Part shown: one piece after another, positions 1 through 8,951 of the stretch | Layout of the letters: each line of letters starts with the position of its first letter | Position numbering within the stretch: the stretch's first letter is position 1 | NCBI GenBank assembly: GCA_902705825.1 | Contig: CACSIL010000023.1 | Location: forward strand, 303,344 to 367,343 | DNA length: 64,000 nt | Direction: 5' to 3' | Source of the DNA: Halioglobus japonicus | Lineage (GTDB): Bacteria; Pseudomonadota; Gammaproteobacteria; Pseudomonadales; Halieaceae | The notes under the pieces: model-generated | What the model was told of the DNA's origin: nothing | The model's database searches: none | The model's input: only the letters and a program-made list of their open reading frames with translations | Made by a program: the position numbers and the translations under genes

Positions 1-122
1 GACTCCAGCACGATCAGGCTCTGGTCCAGCTCGACCACATCGCCCACGGCTACCAACAATTCGATAACTTCAGCACCTTCGGCACCGCCAATATCGGGGA
101 CTGTGACTTGTTCTACTGACAC
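1..122 (-). CDS. aceF: Dihydrolipoamide acetyltransferase E2 of pyruvate dehydrogenase, N-terminal fragment
   Basis: Only the first 40 or so codons are in the window; the gene runs off the left edge. A GTG start at 122 is preceded by AAGGA about 8 bases upstream, and an in-frame TAG lies a little further up, so GTG is the likely start. The translation begins MSVEQVTVPDIGGAEGAEV and continues into VVELDQSLIVLES, the usual beginning of a lipoyl domain; the lysine to be lipoylated would follow just outside the window. It lies 64 bases downstream of aceE on the same strand, the standard aceE-aceF order, so it should encode the acetyl-transferring core of the cytoplasmic pyruvate dehydrogenase complex. 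Confidence 0.9.
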   Translation of the reverse strand, partial: MSVEQVTVPDIGGAEGAEVIELLVAVGDVVELDQSLIVLE

Positions 123-186
123 ATTATTTTCCTTCTGGTCAAACGGCTATTTACTCAAACTGTTGCTTGCTCAAAGCACGCTATGC

Positions 187-2838
187 TTAAACCTTGAGCG
201 GGTTGCTCTTTTCCGGGTCTACACCCAGAGCACCTATGGCCTGGGTTACAACGGCATGATCTATCTGCCCCTCATCGGCCAGGGCTTTCAGCGCTGCAAC
301 AACGACATAGTTGCGGCTGACCTCAAAAAACTCTCGCAACTTGGCACGCGTATCGGAGCGACCGAAGCCATCGGTGCCAAGCACCGTGTAACTAGCGGGT
401 ACAAATTCGCGAATCTGGTCGGCGTACAGCTTCACGTAATCCGTCGCGGCCACTACCGGTCCACCTGCATCCTGCAGCAGCTGCGTTACATAGGGAACAC
501 GCTGCTCCTCCTCGGGGTGCATCAGGTTCCAGCGCTGCACTTCCCTGCCCTCGCGCTGCAACTCATTGACGCTGGTTAGGCTCCAGATATCTGCTGCTAC
601 CTGATACTCGTTCTCCAGCATCTCTGCGGCCGCTTCAACCTCACGCAAAATAGTGCCGCCACCAAGCAACTGCACACGCAGTTTTAAATCGGCGCTGGAG
701 GCCTTCAAGCGGTACATGCCGCGGATAATGCCCTCTTCAACACCCTGCGGCATTTCCGGCTGTACGTAGTTTTCATTCATCGTGGTGATGTAATAAAAAC
801 GGTTCTCACCCTTGTGGTACATGCGCTGCAAACCGTCGTGGATTATCACCGCCAGTTCATAGGCATACGCCGGGTCATAGCTGACACAGTTGGGAATCGT
901 CCCCGCCATCAAATGGCTGTGACCATCCTGGTGCTGCAAACCTTCACCGTTGAGGGTGGTCCGCCCGGCTGTTGCACCAATGAGAAACCCACGCGCCTGA
1001 CTATCTCCCGCTGCCCAGGCGAGATCGCCAATACGCTGAAAGCCAAACATGGAATAGAAAATGTAGAACGGCACCATTGGAAACCCACTGGTGCTATAGG
1101 ACGTTGACGCGGCCAACCATGCCGAGAATGCACCCGCTTCGTTGATGCCCTCTTCCAGTATCTGCCCTTTGATATCTTCCTTGTAAAACATCATCTGACC
1201 CGCATCCTGCGGCGTGTAGCGCTGGCCGACAGAGGAGTAAATACCCAGCTGTCGGAACATGCCTTCCATACCAAACGTACGGGCTTCATCCGGCACTATC
1301 GGCACCACGCGTTCCCCAATATCGGCATCTTTCACCAGGCTGGAAAGAATGCGCACAAACGCCATAGTGGTCGACACTTTACGCTCGCCACTGCTTTTGA
1401 GTTGATGCCCGAACGCGGTCAGCGGCGGCGTCTCCAGCAATTCCATAGTGGCGCGACGCTTGGGAAGGGGACCGCCGAGTGCTTCGCGGCGCTCACGCAT
1501 ATAACGCATCTCTGCACTATCGGGCGGCGGGCGGTAATAGGGAACACTTTCCAGTTCCTTGTCACTGATGGGGATATCAAAGCGGTCGCGGAAGGCTTTG
1601 AGGCTTTCCATATCCAGCTTTTTCAGGGAGTGTGTTTCATTGTGTGCCTCACCCGACCCGCCCGTGCCATAGCCCTTCACCGTCATCGCCAGTATCACAG
1701 TGGGACGCTCGTGTTCCTCTACGGCTGCGGCATAAGCGGCATAGACTTTATAAGGGTCATGGCCTCCGCGATTGAGATACATGATGTCGTCATCCGACAG
1801 GTCGGCTACCAACTCGAGTAACTCAGGATATTTGCCGAAGAAGTGCTCGCGCGTGTATGCGCCGCCGTTGTACTTATAATTCTGCAACTCACCGTCACAG
1901 ACCTCATCCATGCGTTTTTGCAACAGGCCAGTAGTATCTTTCTCCAGCAGGTGGTCCCATTTGCGACCCCATATCACCTTGATCACATTCCAGCCGGCGC
2001 CGCGAAAAATCCCCTCGAGTTCCTGAATAATCTTGCCGTTACCACGCACCGGGCCGTCCAGGCGCTGCAAATTACAATTGATCACGAAATTGAGGTTGCC
2101 CATTCCCTCTCGCCCTGCCAGCGAGATCGCACCCAGCGATTCAGGCTCATCGCACTCCCCGTCGCCCATAAAACACCAGACCTCGCGATCGCCATGATCG
2201 ATAAGGCCTCTGTCCTGCTGGTACCTCATCACGCGCGCTTGATAGATAGCCTGTATCGGCCCGAGGCCCATAGACACAGTGGGGAACTGCCAGTAGTCCG
2301 GCATCAACCAGGGGTGGGGATAGGAGGACAGCCCGCCGCCATTCACTTCCCGGCGAAAATTATCGAGCTGCTCTTCATCGAACCGTCCTTCCAGATACGA
2401 ACGCGCGTACATGCCCGGCGCACTGTGGCCCTGATAGAAGATGATATCGCCGGGGTGACCGCCGTCGGTACCGCGGAAAAAGTGATTGAACCCGATGTCG
2501 TACAAGGTCGCGCTGGATGAAAAACTCGAGATGTGACCGCCGAGGCCCTCATCGTTGTCATTCCCCCGCATCACCATGGCCAGTGCATTCCAGCGCACCA
2601 GTGAGCGTATCCGTCGCTCCATGAATATATCCCCGGGCAGCGTTTTTTCTTCGGCCGGCGGTATCGTGTTGGAAAACGGTGTAGTGGTAGCCGATGGCAA
2701 GCGCAACCGCGATCCGATCGCGTGCTTGGCCAACTCCAGCAGCAAAAAGGAGGCGCGCTCCGGGCCTTCCTGTTTTACGACATCATCGAGTGCATCCAGC
2801 CACTCGCGGGTCTCCAGGGGATTTGTATCTTCCTTCAT
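187..2838 (-). CDS. aceE: Pyruvate dehydrogenase E1 component, homodimeric type
   Basis: The 883-residue product has the length of gammaproteobacterial AceE. It decarboxylates pyruvate with thiamine diphosphate and transfers the acetyl group to the lipoyl domain of AceF. The N-terminal half carries the ThDP-binding signature starting GDGECDEPE with the downstream NLQRLDGPVRGNGKIIQ segment, and the rest covers the pyrimidine-binding and C-terminal transketolase-like domains without a break. The ATG at 2838 has CAGGAG about 11 bases upstream. aceF follows 64 bases downstream. The upstream 290 bases contain several palindromes, described separately, which are likely control sites. No PdhR-type ATTGGT..ACCAAT box was seen there. 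Confidence 0.97.
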   Translation of the reverse strand: MKEDTNPLETREWLDALDDVVKQEGPERASFLLLELAKHAIGSRLRLPSATTTPFSNTIPPAEEKTLPGDIFMERRIRSLVRWNALAMVMRGNDNDEGLGGHISSFSSSATLYDIGFNHFFRGTDGGHPGDIIFYQGHSAPGMYARSYLEGRFDEEQLDNFRREVNGGGLSSYPHPWLMPDYWQFPTVSMGLGPIQAIYQARVMRYQQDRGLIDHGDREVWCFMGDGECDEPESLGAISLAGREGMGNLNFVINCNLQRLDGPVRGNGKIIQELEGIFRGAGWNVIKVIWGRKWDHLLEKDTTGLLQKRMDEVCDGELQNYKYNGGAYTREHFFGKYPELLELVADLSDDDIMYLNRGGHDPYKVYAAYAAAVEEHERPTVILAMTVKGYGTGGSGEAHNETHSLKKLDMESLKAFRDRFDIPISDKELESVPYYRPPPDSAEMRYMRERREALGGPLPKRRATMELLETPPLTAFGHQLKSSGERKVSTTMAFVRILSSLVKDADIGERVVPIVPDEARTFGMEGMFRQLGIYSSVGQRYTPQDAGQMMFYKEDIKGQILEEGINEAGAFSAWLAASTSYSTSGFPMVPFYIFYSMFGFQRIGDLAWAAGDSQARGFLIGATAGRTTLNGEGLQHQDGHSHLMAGTIPNCVSYDPAYAYELAVIIHDGLQRMYHKGENRFYYITTMNENYVQPEMPQGVEEGIIRGMYRLKASSADLKLRVQLLGGGTILREVEAAAEMLENEYQVAADIWSLTSVNELQREGREVQRWNLMHPEEEQRVPYVTQLLQDAGGPVVAATDYVKLYADQIREFVPASYTVLGTDGFGRSDTRAKLREFFEVSRNYVVVAALKALADEGQIDHAVVTQAIGALGVDPEKSNPLKV

Positions 2839-2955
2839 GTCAACTCGCGCTCCTGTCGAATATCAGGGAAAGGATTGAAACCTTGTAACAATTCCAATAT
2901 AGAACCCTGATGGGGTATTTCGGGCGAAACCTGAACAGACGCGGGAATTTTGCGT

Positions 2956-2982
2956 GCTCCCGCTACCCAAAAAGTCGGGAGC
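2956..2982. promoter_or_regulatory. 7-bp inverted repeat in the aceE leader region
   Basis: GCTCCCG at 2956-2962 and its exact complement CGGGAGC at 2976-2982 are separated by 13 bases. It lies about 120 bases before the aceE start and would form a hairpin in a leader transcript. There is no T-run after it on either strand, so it does not look like an intrinsic terminator. Confidence 0.35.
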
Positions 2983-3003
2983 GGCAGGTCAGCCTGAAGA
3001 GAA

Positions 3004-3056
3004 TACTACCCGAGCGGGTAGTACAAATCTATTTAGTTCTAAATTAGAACTAAATA
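3004..3056. promoter_or_regulatory. Two tandem perfect palindromes upstream of aceE, candidate operators
   Basis: The first palindrome has arms TACTACCCG (3004-3012) and CGGGTAGTA (3015-3023) with two bases between. The second, seven bases further, has 13-bp arms around one central base (3030-3056), core arms TTAGTTCTAA and TTAGAACTAA. Both are exact. They sit 165-220 bases before the aceE start, between aceE and the M16 protease gene, where operator sites for a pyruvate dehydrogenase operon would be expected. Neither resembles the E. coli PdhR consensus. The AT-rich one has the look of a MarR- or TetR-type site, which is a guess. Confidence 0.5.
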
Positions 3057-3075
3057 AATAGCAATATTGAACCCA

Positions 3076-3107
3076 GTGCCATAGCGCTCACGCAGCTGAC
3101 ATGGCAC
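3076..3107 (-). terminator. Weak hairpin downstream of the M16 protease gene
   Basis: GTGCCAT at 3076-3082 pairs exactly with ATGGCAC at 3101-3107 across an 18-base loop. On the minus strand it lies 25 bases after the protease stop codon and is followed by an A/T-rich stretch, but not by a clean T-run. It may be a weak terminator or a 3' end stabiliser. Confidence 0.25.
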
Positions 3108-3131
3108 CGCCGCAGCGATACCGGCCCGCGT

Positions 3132-5993
3132 TTACTCGATAATGTAGGTCGCATGTCCGCGCTTTATCGCGTCGGCGGAGTCATATACGCGTGCACCATC
3201 ATTGGGGAGTGCACCCCACTTGCCGGGCGCCACTACCCGCAGCGAATGTGGTTGCTGGAGAAAGACACGTGCGTAGTACGCTTTCCACATCGGCAGGGTG
3301 AGCGCTGTCACAGCATCGACCAGCTGCTGCCGGCTATCAAAATTCCACTCCTTGCGGGCGATCGACTGCCAGTAGTACTCGGCGCGTTCATTGAGGTTTT
3401 TGTCTGGACGCAAAATGTCGCTGATCAACGACGCTTTGTGTCGCTCAAACTGCTCTTCATCCAATGCTGGCTCCACACCCTGCATAAAGGTCTGCATCGC
3501 GGTGGTTACTGCTTTGGCATCTGCCACCGGCGACTGCACTAACATCACCAGGCCCGGAACATCGCCTTTGGAATAGTCATAGGTTCCAACCACATAGCCC
3601 AGCTGTTGCTCAGTACGCAACTCCTGAAAGAAACCCGATGACATGATCTGTGCGGTTAGTGCGGTGGCCGCCCTGTCCTTCCAGGTATCGCCCGCCCCCT
3701 GCAAATACCAGGCAACCACAGAGTCATCGTGCGGCACATCCACGACATATTCCAGCGATTCGCCCGCAGCGAGTTTTAGCAACTTGCGTTCCGGCAATGC
3801 TGGAGCCGGCTCATCGCCTACAACATCTACCAACATAGCGGACAGCTCCTCAACCACATCCGGCGCGTAGTTGCCGTAGAGCAACACTTCGGCTGTCGCA
3901 CCCTCCCAGAACGTCTGTATATAGTCATCAAGCATGCGCAAATTGACCTTTTCCAGCGCAGCGATCAGCACCGGCTCGCCCCACTCGCCGTACATCAGAG
4001 CTTCATTCAGATCGTCGACAGCCTGACTGCTGGGGCGCTTGGCAACTGAATTCTGCAACCGGCGAATCATGTCATTGCGGATATCCTCAAAGCGCTGCTG
4101 ACGAAAAGAGGGATCAACCATGCTGCCCAATAATCGCTGCAGCAGCAGCTCCTGCTTGTCGTTGTAGCCACTCAGACGCAAACTGATACCTTGGCTGTTC
4201 TTATAGATGTCGAAGCTCAATCCCGCGAGGTGGGCAGGATAGGTAAACTCATTGAAAAGATCGTTAAGTAGCGCGGTATAGAGCGCGACCTGCACAGTCT
4301 GCAACGCACGGCTACCGACTTCGGGAGAACGGAAATTGATATAGGCGACGCCGCGAGGAACCCTGAATTCATCATCTGGCATATACCAGATCTTCTGCCG
4401 CGCCGTTTCCAACGCTACCTGTGGTGTCTCTGGTATCAGCTGTGGCAGCTCTACCAGTGACACATCCTCAGCAATAAATTCATTCGGCGCTGGCAGGTGC
4501 AGGGCTTTTCCAATTGACTCATCACCGCTGTCTGTGACACGTTTGATATCCAGCGGCTGTTTCGAATACGGCACCTTGTAGTAGTGCGATACCCGGTCTC
4601 CCTTCACTGTCGCTGCGTTGAGAGTCACCAGGGCATTTTCCGGCCGTATTTGTTGCAGCAGCTCCGCCAGAATCGCGTCATCGTAACTGTCCATCATGTA
4701 AGGCCCGCGCAGAATATCTTTTGGCGCGTAGAATTGCATGCCGCTGGCCAGTGCGCTGACATACCCCATGGGACTGCCCTGCTCGCGAAAACGAAAGCTA
4801 AGCTCTGCCAGGCGCGACTGCTCATTGTAAAGCCACTTCTGGGGCCCTTCCTTACGCAACATTTCCACGTAGGCGAAGAGCAATTGAAGTACGCGATCAG
4901 GGTCAGCTGCGCCCTTCTCTGTCAGTGATACCTGGACACTGAACAACGCACCTCCCGGCCAGGCCAGGCCATCTCCCGCTGCCAGCCCCTGCGCCAGCCC
5001 CTCTGCCTTCAAGCGGGATAGCAGACTACCCTCTCCTTCGTGGCCGACAAGATTTCCCAGATAGGACTGCGGATTCACACGGTACTGATAACGGTAGTCG
5101 GAAATCGGGAACGATACATCCAGTTGCTGCTGCGTTGCCAGCGGCTGAACCTCTACCAGTAGCGGCAACTGCCCCGGCTCAAACAGGGGCACATCAATAT
5201 TCTCGCGCTGGTAGGAATGATTGGGTACCTGGCTGAACAGCGGACGCGTGAGCGCTTCCAGTTCATCCAGTGATTGCGAACCCAATACCACCAGGCGCAT
5301 GATATTGGCCGAATAATACTTGTTGTAGAACTGCACTAATTCATCGCGAACCTCGGAGTCGGGGCGGTCTGCCAGCGTCTCCAATGAACCGACTGTAAAC
5401 TGGCTGTAGGGGTGTTCCTGATTGAAGACTTCCTGCAGCACATCAAGCCCGCGTCGATCATCACTCTTCAGGCCCATCTGGTACTCGGCCTCCACTGCAT
5501 TTTTCTCGCGGTCCACATACTGTGCATCGAATAGCGGAGAGATAAAAAATTGCGCAAATCGATCCAGCGCGACAGGCAGATCGGGCGCATTGATATCGAA
5601 GAAGTAGTTGGTGTTCTCAAAACTGGTGTAAGCGTTACGGCTGCCTCCGTGCTCGGTAATAAAACGCTCGTACTCAGCCGCATCAGGGTATTTTTCCGTC
5701 CCCAGGAACAGCATATGTTCCAGAAAATGGGCCAACCCGGCGCGCCCGGGCGGGTTATCACCACTTCCCACCAGAACATCCAGCGAGGCAGCCGCCTTCG
5801 CGGTTTCCGGGTCGGAAATCAACAGCACTTCCATTTCATTGTCCAGCGTTAGCAGCCGGTACTGATAGTCATCGCTGGGACTCTTGACTGGCTGCACGTC
5901 CGATAACGGCGTGGTAACACAGGACACCAGAAGCAAAGTGACAAAAAGACCAAGCAGTGGCCTGAAGCCCTTGCGGACATTGAACACAAACAT
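3132..5993 (-). CDS. M16 (insulinase/pitrilysin) family zinc metallopeptidase, lipoprotein
   Basis: A large pitrilysin/PtrA-type peptidase of about 953 residues with the inverted zinc motif HFLEH (H89, E92, H93) and the downstream acidic ligand in NAVEAEYQMG; four M16 half-domains fit the length. The start at 5993 is preferred over the ATG at 6005 because GGAG lies 6 bases before it. The N-terminus VRKGFRPLLGLFVTLLLVSC ends in a lipobox with Cys25, so the enzyme is probably anchored in the outer membrane facing the periplasm, unlike soluble periplasmic E. coli PtrA. It would degrade small peptides. It follows the AI-2E permease gene by about 20 bases, so the two are probably cotranscribed. 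Confidence 0.92.
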   Translation of the reverse strand: MFVFNVRKGFRPLLGLFVTLLLVSCVTTPLSDVQPVKSPSDDYQYRLLTLDNEMEVLLISDPETAKAAASLDVLVGSGDNPPGRAGLAHFLEHMLFLGTEKYPDAAEYERFITEHGGSRNAYTSFENTNYFFDINAPDLPVALDRFAQFFISPLFDAQYVDREKNAVEAEYQMGLKSDDRRGLDVLQEVFNQEHPYSQFTVGSLETLADRPDSEVRDELVQFYNKYYSANIMRLVVLGSQSLDELEALTRPLFSQVPNHSYQRENIDVPLFEPGQLPLLVEVQPLATQQQLDVSFPISDYRYQYRVNPQSYLGNLVGHEGEGSLLSRLKAEGLAQGLAAGDGLAWPGGALFSVQVSLTEKGAADPDRVLQLLFAYVEMLRKEGPQKWLYNEQSRLAELSFRFREQGSPMGYVSALASGMQFYAPKDILRGPYMMDSYDDAILAELLQQIRPENALVTLNAATVKGDRVSHYYKVPYSKQPLDIKRVTDSGDESIGKALHLPAPNEFIAEDVSLVELPQLIPETPQVALETARQKIWYMPDDEFRVPRGVAYINFRSPEVGSRALQTVQVALYTALLNDLFNEFTYPAHLAGLSFDIYKNSQGISLRLSGYNDKQELLLQRLLGSMVDPSFRQQRFEDIRNDMIRRLQNSVAKRPSSQAVDDLNEALMYGEWGEPVLIAALEKVNLRMLDDYIQTFWEGATAEVLLYGNYAPDVVEELSAMLVDVVGDEPAPALPERKLLKLAAGESLEYVVDVPHDDSVVAWYLQGAGDTWKDRAATALTAQIMSSGFFQELRTEQQLGYVVGTYDYSKGDVPGLVMLVQSPVADAKAVTTAMQTFMQGVEPALDEEQFERHKASLISDILRPDKNLNERAEYYWQSIARKEWNFDSRQQLVDAVTALTLPMWKAYYARVFLQQPHSLRVVAPGKWGALPNDGARVYDSADAIKRGHATYIIE

Positions 5994-6015
5994 CAAAAAC
6001 TCCATCGAATTGGTG

Positions 6016-7092
6016 TTAGCTGGCAGGCCCGGGGAGTTCCTTTAACTCCTGGGAAGGCCAGGCATTGATTATTGCCTTTATAAGCGTTGCCAGTGGTATA
6101 GCGAAAAACACACCCCAGACACCCCAGATACCGCCAAAAAACAGCACCGCCATTATGATGGCAACAGGGTGCAGGTTTACCGCTTCCGAAAACAGCAGCG
6201 GTACCAGCACATTCCCATCCAGTACTTGTATGAAGAGATAGACCACAAACATGGAATAAAATTCACTGGTCAGGCCCCACTGGAAGAAGCCGACCATCAC
6301 CACAGGCAAGGTCACCAGGGCAGCGCCGATATAGGGGACAATGACGGAAATCCCCACGAGCAGCCCCAGCAGGGCTGCATAATCGAGCCCCAACCAGATA
6401 AATGCGAAATAGCTGACAGAGCCAACTATCAGCATTTCCAGCACCTTGCCCCGCGCATAATTGGCGAATTGCTCGTTCATTTCACCCCAGATACGTTGCA
6501 ACAACGGACGCTCCGCAGGCAAAAAGCCCGCTATCCAGTCTATGATGCTCTCCCTGTCCTTGAGAAAGAAAAACACCAGCATAGGAATCAGAATCACGTA
6601 AACCATTACCGTCAGGATGCCGGGGATAGACGCCAGCGAGCGCTTGACCACAGTCTGCCCGAGCCCGGCTATCTCCGTTTGCGCCACCGCTATCAATTCG
6701 CTCAACTGTACCCTGCTGACAATATGTGGATAGCGTTCCGGAAGCACACCGAGGAACTGCCGCGTAGTCTCCAGCATATCGGGCATTTGGCTGACCAGGC
6801 TCAGCATCTGCCGCCACACCAGTGGTAACAGCGCAAAGCAAAAACCGAAAAAGACGCCAACGAAGACCAGATAGGAGACCGCCACTCCAAGCCAGCGGGG
6901 CAGACCAAAACCCTGGAGTTGTGCCGACAGGCCCTGGGCCAGATAGGCAAGGACGATGGACGCAAGCACCGGCGCCAGAATATCGCCGATCGTCATCAGC
7001 AGCGTTACCGAGACCGTCAGCAGTACCAACAGCAGCACTGACTCCTCGTCAGAGAGATACCTTCTGTACCATTTTTTGAAAATATCCAGCAT
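6016..7092 (-). CDS. AI-2E/PerM family permease
   Basis: About 358 residues with the pattern of this family: two N-terminal membrane segments, a soluble middle region, then a cluster of C-terminal segments including GLLVGISVIVPYIGAALV and the typical SEAVNLHPVAIIMAVLFFGG. Members export small molecules or antiport Na+/H+; the AI-2 name does not establish the substrate. I take ATG 7092 (MLDIFKKW) as the start, because the frame can be extended only to a TTG at 7110 with no ribosome-binding site. It lies between a tusA-like gene and the M16 protease, all on the minus strand. Confidence 0.88.
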   Translation of the reverse strand: MLDIFKKWYRRYLSDEESVLLLVLLTVSVTLLMTIGDILAPVLASIVLAYLAQGLSAQLQGFGLPRWLGVAVSYLVFVGVFFGFCFALLPLVWRQMLSLVSQMPDMLETTRQFLGVLPERYPHIVSRVQLSELIAVAQTEIAGLGQTVVKRSLASIPGILTVMVYVILIPMLVFFFLKDRESIIDWIAGFLPAERPLLQRIWGEMNEQFANYARGKVLEMLIVGSVSYFAFIWLGLDYAALLGLLVGISVIVPYIGAALVTLPVVMVGFFQWGLTSEFYSMFVVYLFIQVLDGNVLVPLLFSEAVNLHPVAIIMAVLFFGGIWGVWGVFFAIPLATLIKAIINAWPSQELKELPGPAS

Positions 7093-7293
7093 AAACAGCC
7101 CGAACCCCAATGTGTAAGACAGGAAAACAAGGATTAATTCGCGGCCGATTATACCGCCGAAGTGGTGTGGTTTGCGTTCGCTATCTTCGTATTCTCAACA
7201 TTTTACTCATCAAACAATTGCGTGAGTGGGACCTTGCGTACCTTCGGCCCGCACCCGGCTAGCGCCCGGGCACGCATGACAGCTCCTGCACCC

Positions 7294-7539
7294 TCAACTT
7301 TTTTGCAGTAGATAGGTGTAGACGCCTTGCTCCTCTTCGCTGTGCAGGAGGAGGTGGCCAGATTGCTCTGCAAAAACACGAAAATCCCTCACCGATCCCT
7401 GATCTGTCGACATTACGCGCAAACGCTGCCCGACTTGCATCGCATTCAGCGCTCGCTTCGCTTTCAAAAGGGGCATGGGGCACGCCAGGCCGGTGGCGTC
7501 CAGTTCTACTAATTCAAAGTCAGCCATTGTTCCATTCAT
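7294..7539 (-). CDS. TusA/YedF-family sulfur carrier protein
   Basis: An 81-residue protein with the family signature ATGLACPMPLLKAKRAL, in which the Cys of CPMP carries the persulfide sulfur. TusA-like proteins relay sulfur for tRNA thiolation or molybdenum cofactor work. The start is either ATG 7539 or ATG 7527 (MADFELVELD); neither has a strong ribosome-binding site. The gene precedes the AI-2E-type permease by about 200 bases. Whether it is TusA itself or a YedF-like paralogue cannot be settled here. Confidence 0.85.
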   Translation of the reverse strand: MNGTMADFELVELDATGLACPMPLLKAKRALNAMQVGQRLRVMSTDQGSVRDFRVFAEQSGHLLLHSEEEQGVYTYLLQKS

Positions 7540-7583
7540 CTAGTCTTGCTTGACGTTAGTATGCGTGAGGTGCCATCCAGTTA

Positions 7584-8783
7584 CTATCGCTGGCCGTCGC
7601 TTTCCACGGTGCCAGCCAGCAAGGTTGCGAAATGCTCGATATAGCGTTTCTTGCTGAACTTTTCCTTTGCGTATCTGGCACCCCTACTCGCCTGTTCAGC
7701 ATATTCCGCCTTGTTGTGCAGCACTTGCAACATCGCATCTGCCACGCGCTCAGGATCAAGAACTTTCGTCGGCCCCATTGAATCATCAGTCGACTCAATT
7801 GAGTATTCCGACAGCCCATCCGATGAACTGCACCACTGTGCGTATTCAGCTAGCGCCATGGTTGGCTCTATCAAAGTGGTGCCCTCTCCTTCTTTGCCGA
7901 TCTCCGGAATACCGCCTGTTCTATTTGCAACGACAGGAGTTCCACAAGCCAGACTTTCGGCAACCACCAATGAGGCCGCCTCAGTGATGGATGGCACAAG
8001 CAGTAAATCAAGTCCTGCATAAAATTCCCGGAGGTCTCGCAATCCCGTATGGAAAGTGAGCTGATCCGAAACACCTTCGCGCACGGCCAACTCCAGCAAA
8101 TGACACCGCTCATCGCCATCACCGGCAACATCAAGGGATACCTCTATGCCCCTATTCTTCAGAATGGCAACGGCCTTAACAACAATAGCCATGCCCTTGC
8201 CGGGAACAACTCTGCCGGCCATCCCAATTCTGTAACCACCGTTCAACGTTGAGATCACTGGCTCCATCTCAACATACCAGTCATCTATAAAATTGTAGAT
8301 CACCTGCTTATTGAGTTGCTTCGCCGTGAACTTAAGTTCAAAGAGTTTTTCAATGCCCTTGGATACAGCCACCACGCGAGTGACACGCGTCAAAAATTCA
8401 TCCACCTTTTTCGCATCGTGCTCGAATGCGCTGTTGCCATGTTCGTAATAGATAACCTTTGCCGACGGAGGAATACACTGTGTAAAGGATGAAGGGAAAT
8501 TGTTCCAGAAGATGATGATATCGGGGCAGTTCTTGCGATAAAAACGCCTCACCCGGAGCGCTTTCAATTGCGCAGTCCGAACTTTCAGATGTTTACCAAA
8601 TTTGATACTCATGGCATCAGAGACATTGGACATAACATCTTCCCTAAAAAAGGGATGTATAACAGAGTTGAAAATAACCGTGTGATTGATATCCAGGGTG
8701 CCAAAATCAAACGACAAAAACTTACTGAACAGCGTCTCCACGCCTCCGACGTTCTTTAAGTCGACAATATGACAGATTTTCAT
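7584..8783 (-). CDS. GT4-type glycosyltransferase
   Basis: A glycosyltransferase of about 399 residues of the GT-B fold. It starts MKICHIVDLKNVGGVETLF, the donor-side GGxE motif of family 4, and near the C-terminus has EAASLVVAESLACGTPVV, with the E-x7-E pair that binds the nucleotide-sugar. I chose ATG 8783; a longer frame to 8897 adds 38 residues without family resemblance. It probably acts in the cytoplasm on a surface glycan. Sample 60-base lines inside the gene have 37-38% G+C against about 53% in the next gene, so recent transfer is likely. No other glycan gene lies beside it. Confidence 0.88.
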   Translation of the reverse strand: MKICHIVDLKNVGGVETLFSKFLSFDFGTLDINHTVIFNSVIHPFFREDVMSNVSDAMSIKFGKHLKVRTAQLKALRVRRFYRKNCPDIIIFWNNFPSSFTQCIPPSAKVIYYEHGNSAFEHDAKKVDEFLTRVTRVVAVSKGIEKLFELKFTAKQLNKQVIYNFIDDWYVEMEPVISTLNGGYRIGMAGRVVPGKGMAIVVKAVAILKNRGIEVSLDVAGDGDERCHLLELAVREGVSDQLTFHTGLRDLREFYAGLDLLLVPSITEAASLVVAESLACGTPVVANRTGGIPEIGKEGEGTTLIEPTMALAEYAQWCSSSDGLSEYSIESTDDSMGPTKVLDPERVADAMLQVLHNKAEYAEQASRGARYAKEKFSKKRYIEHFATLLAGTVESDGQR

Positions 8784-8951
8784 GTTCTGTATTTCTGGGT
8801 TAACGTTAGACCGTGGTGTGTAACGCAGTATAAAACAAATAGCAGAATTATAGCGGGTAGAGATTGGCTGACTGCGTACACGGAGAGCTCCCCCCACGAC
8901 AAACAGACAAGATAGCGCCCTATACTCACGCTTCTCAATCCGGACAATAAC

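Noticed and set aside
3004-3056. PdhR binding sites
   Set aside because: The palindromes do not contain the ATTGGT-NNN-ACCAAT pattern. They are reported as unknown operators.
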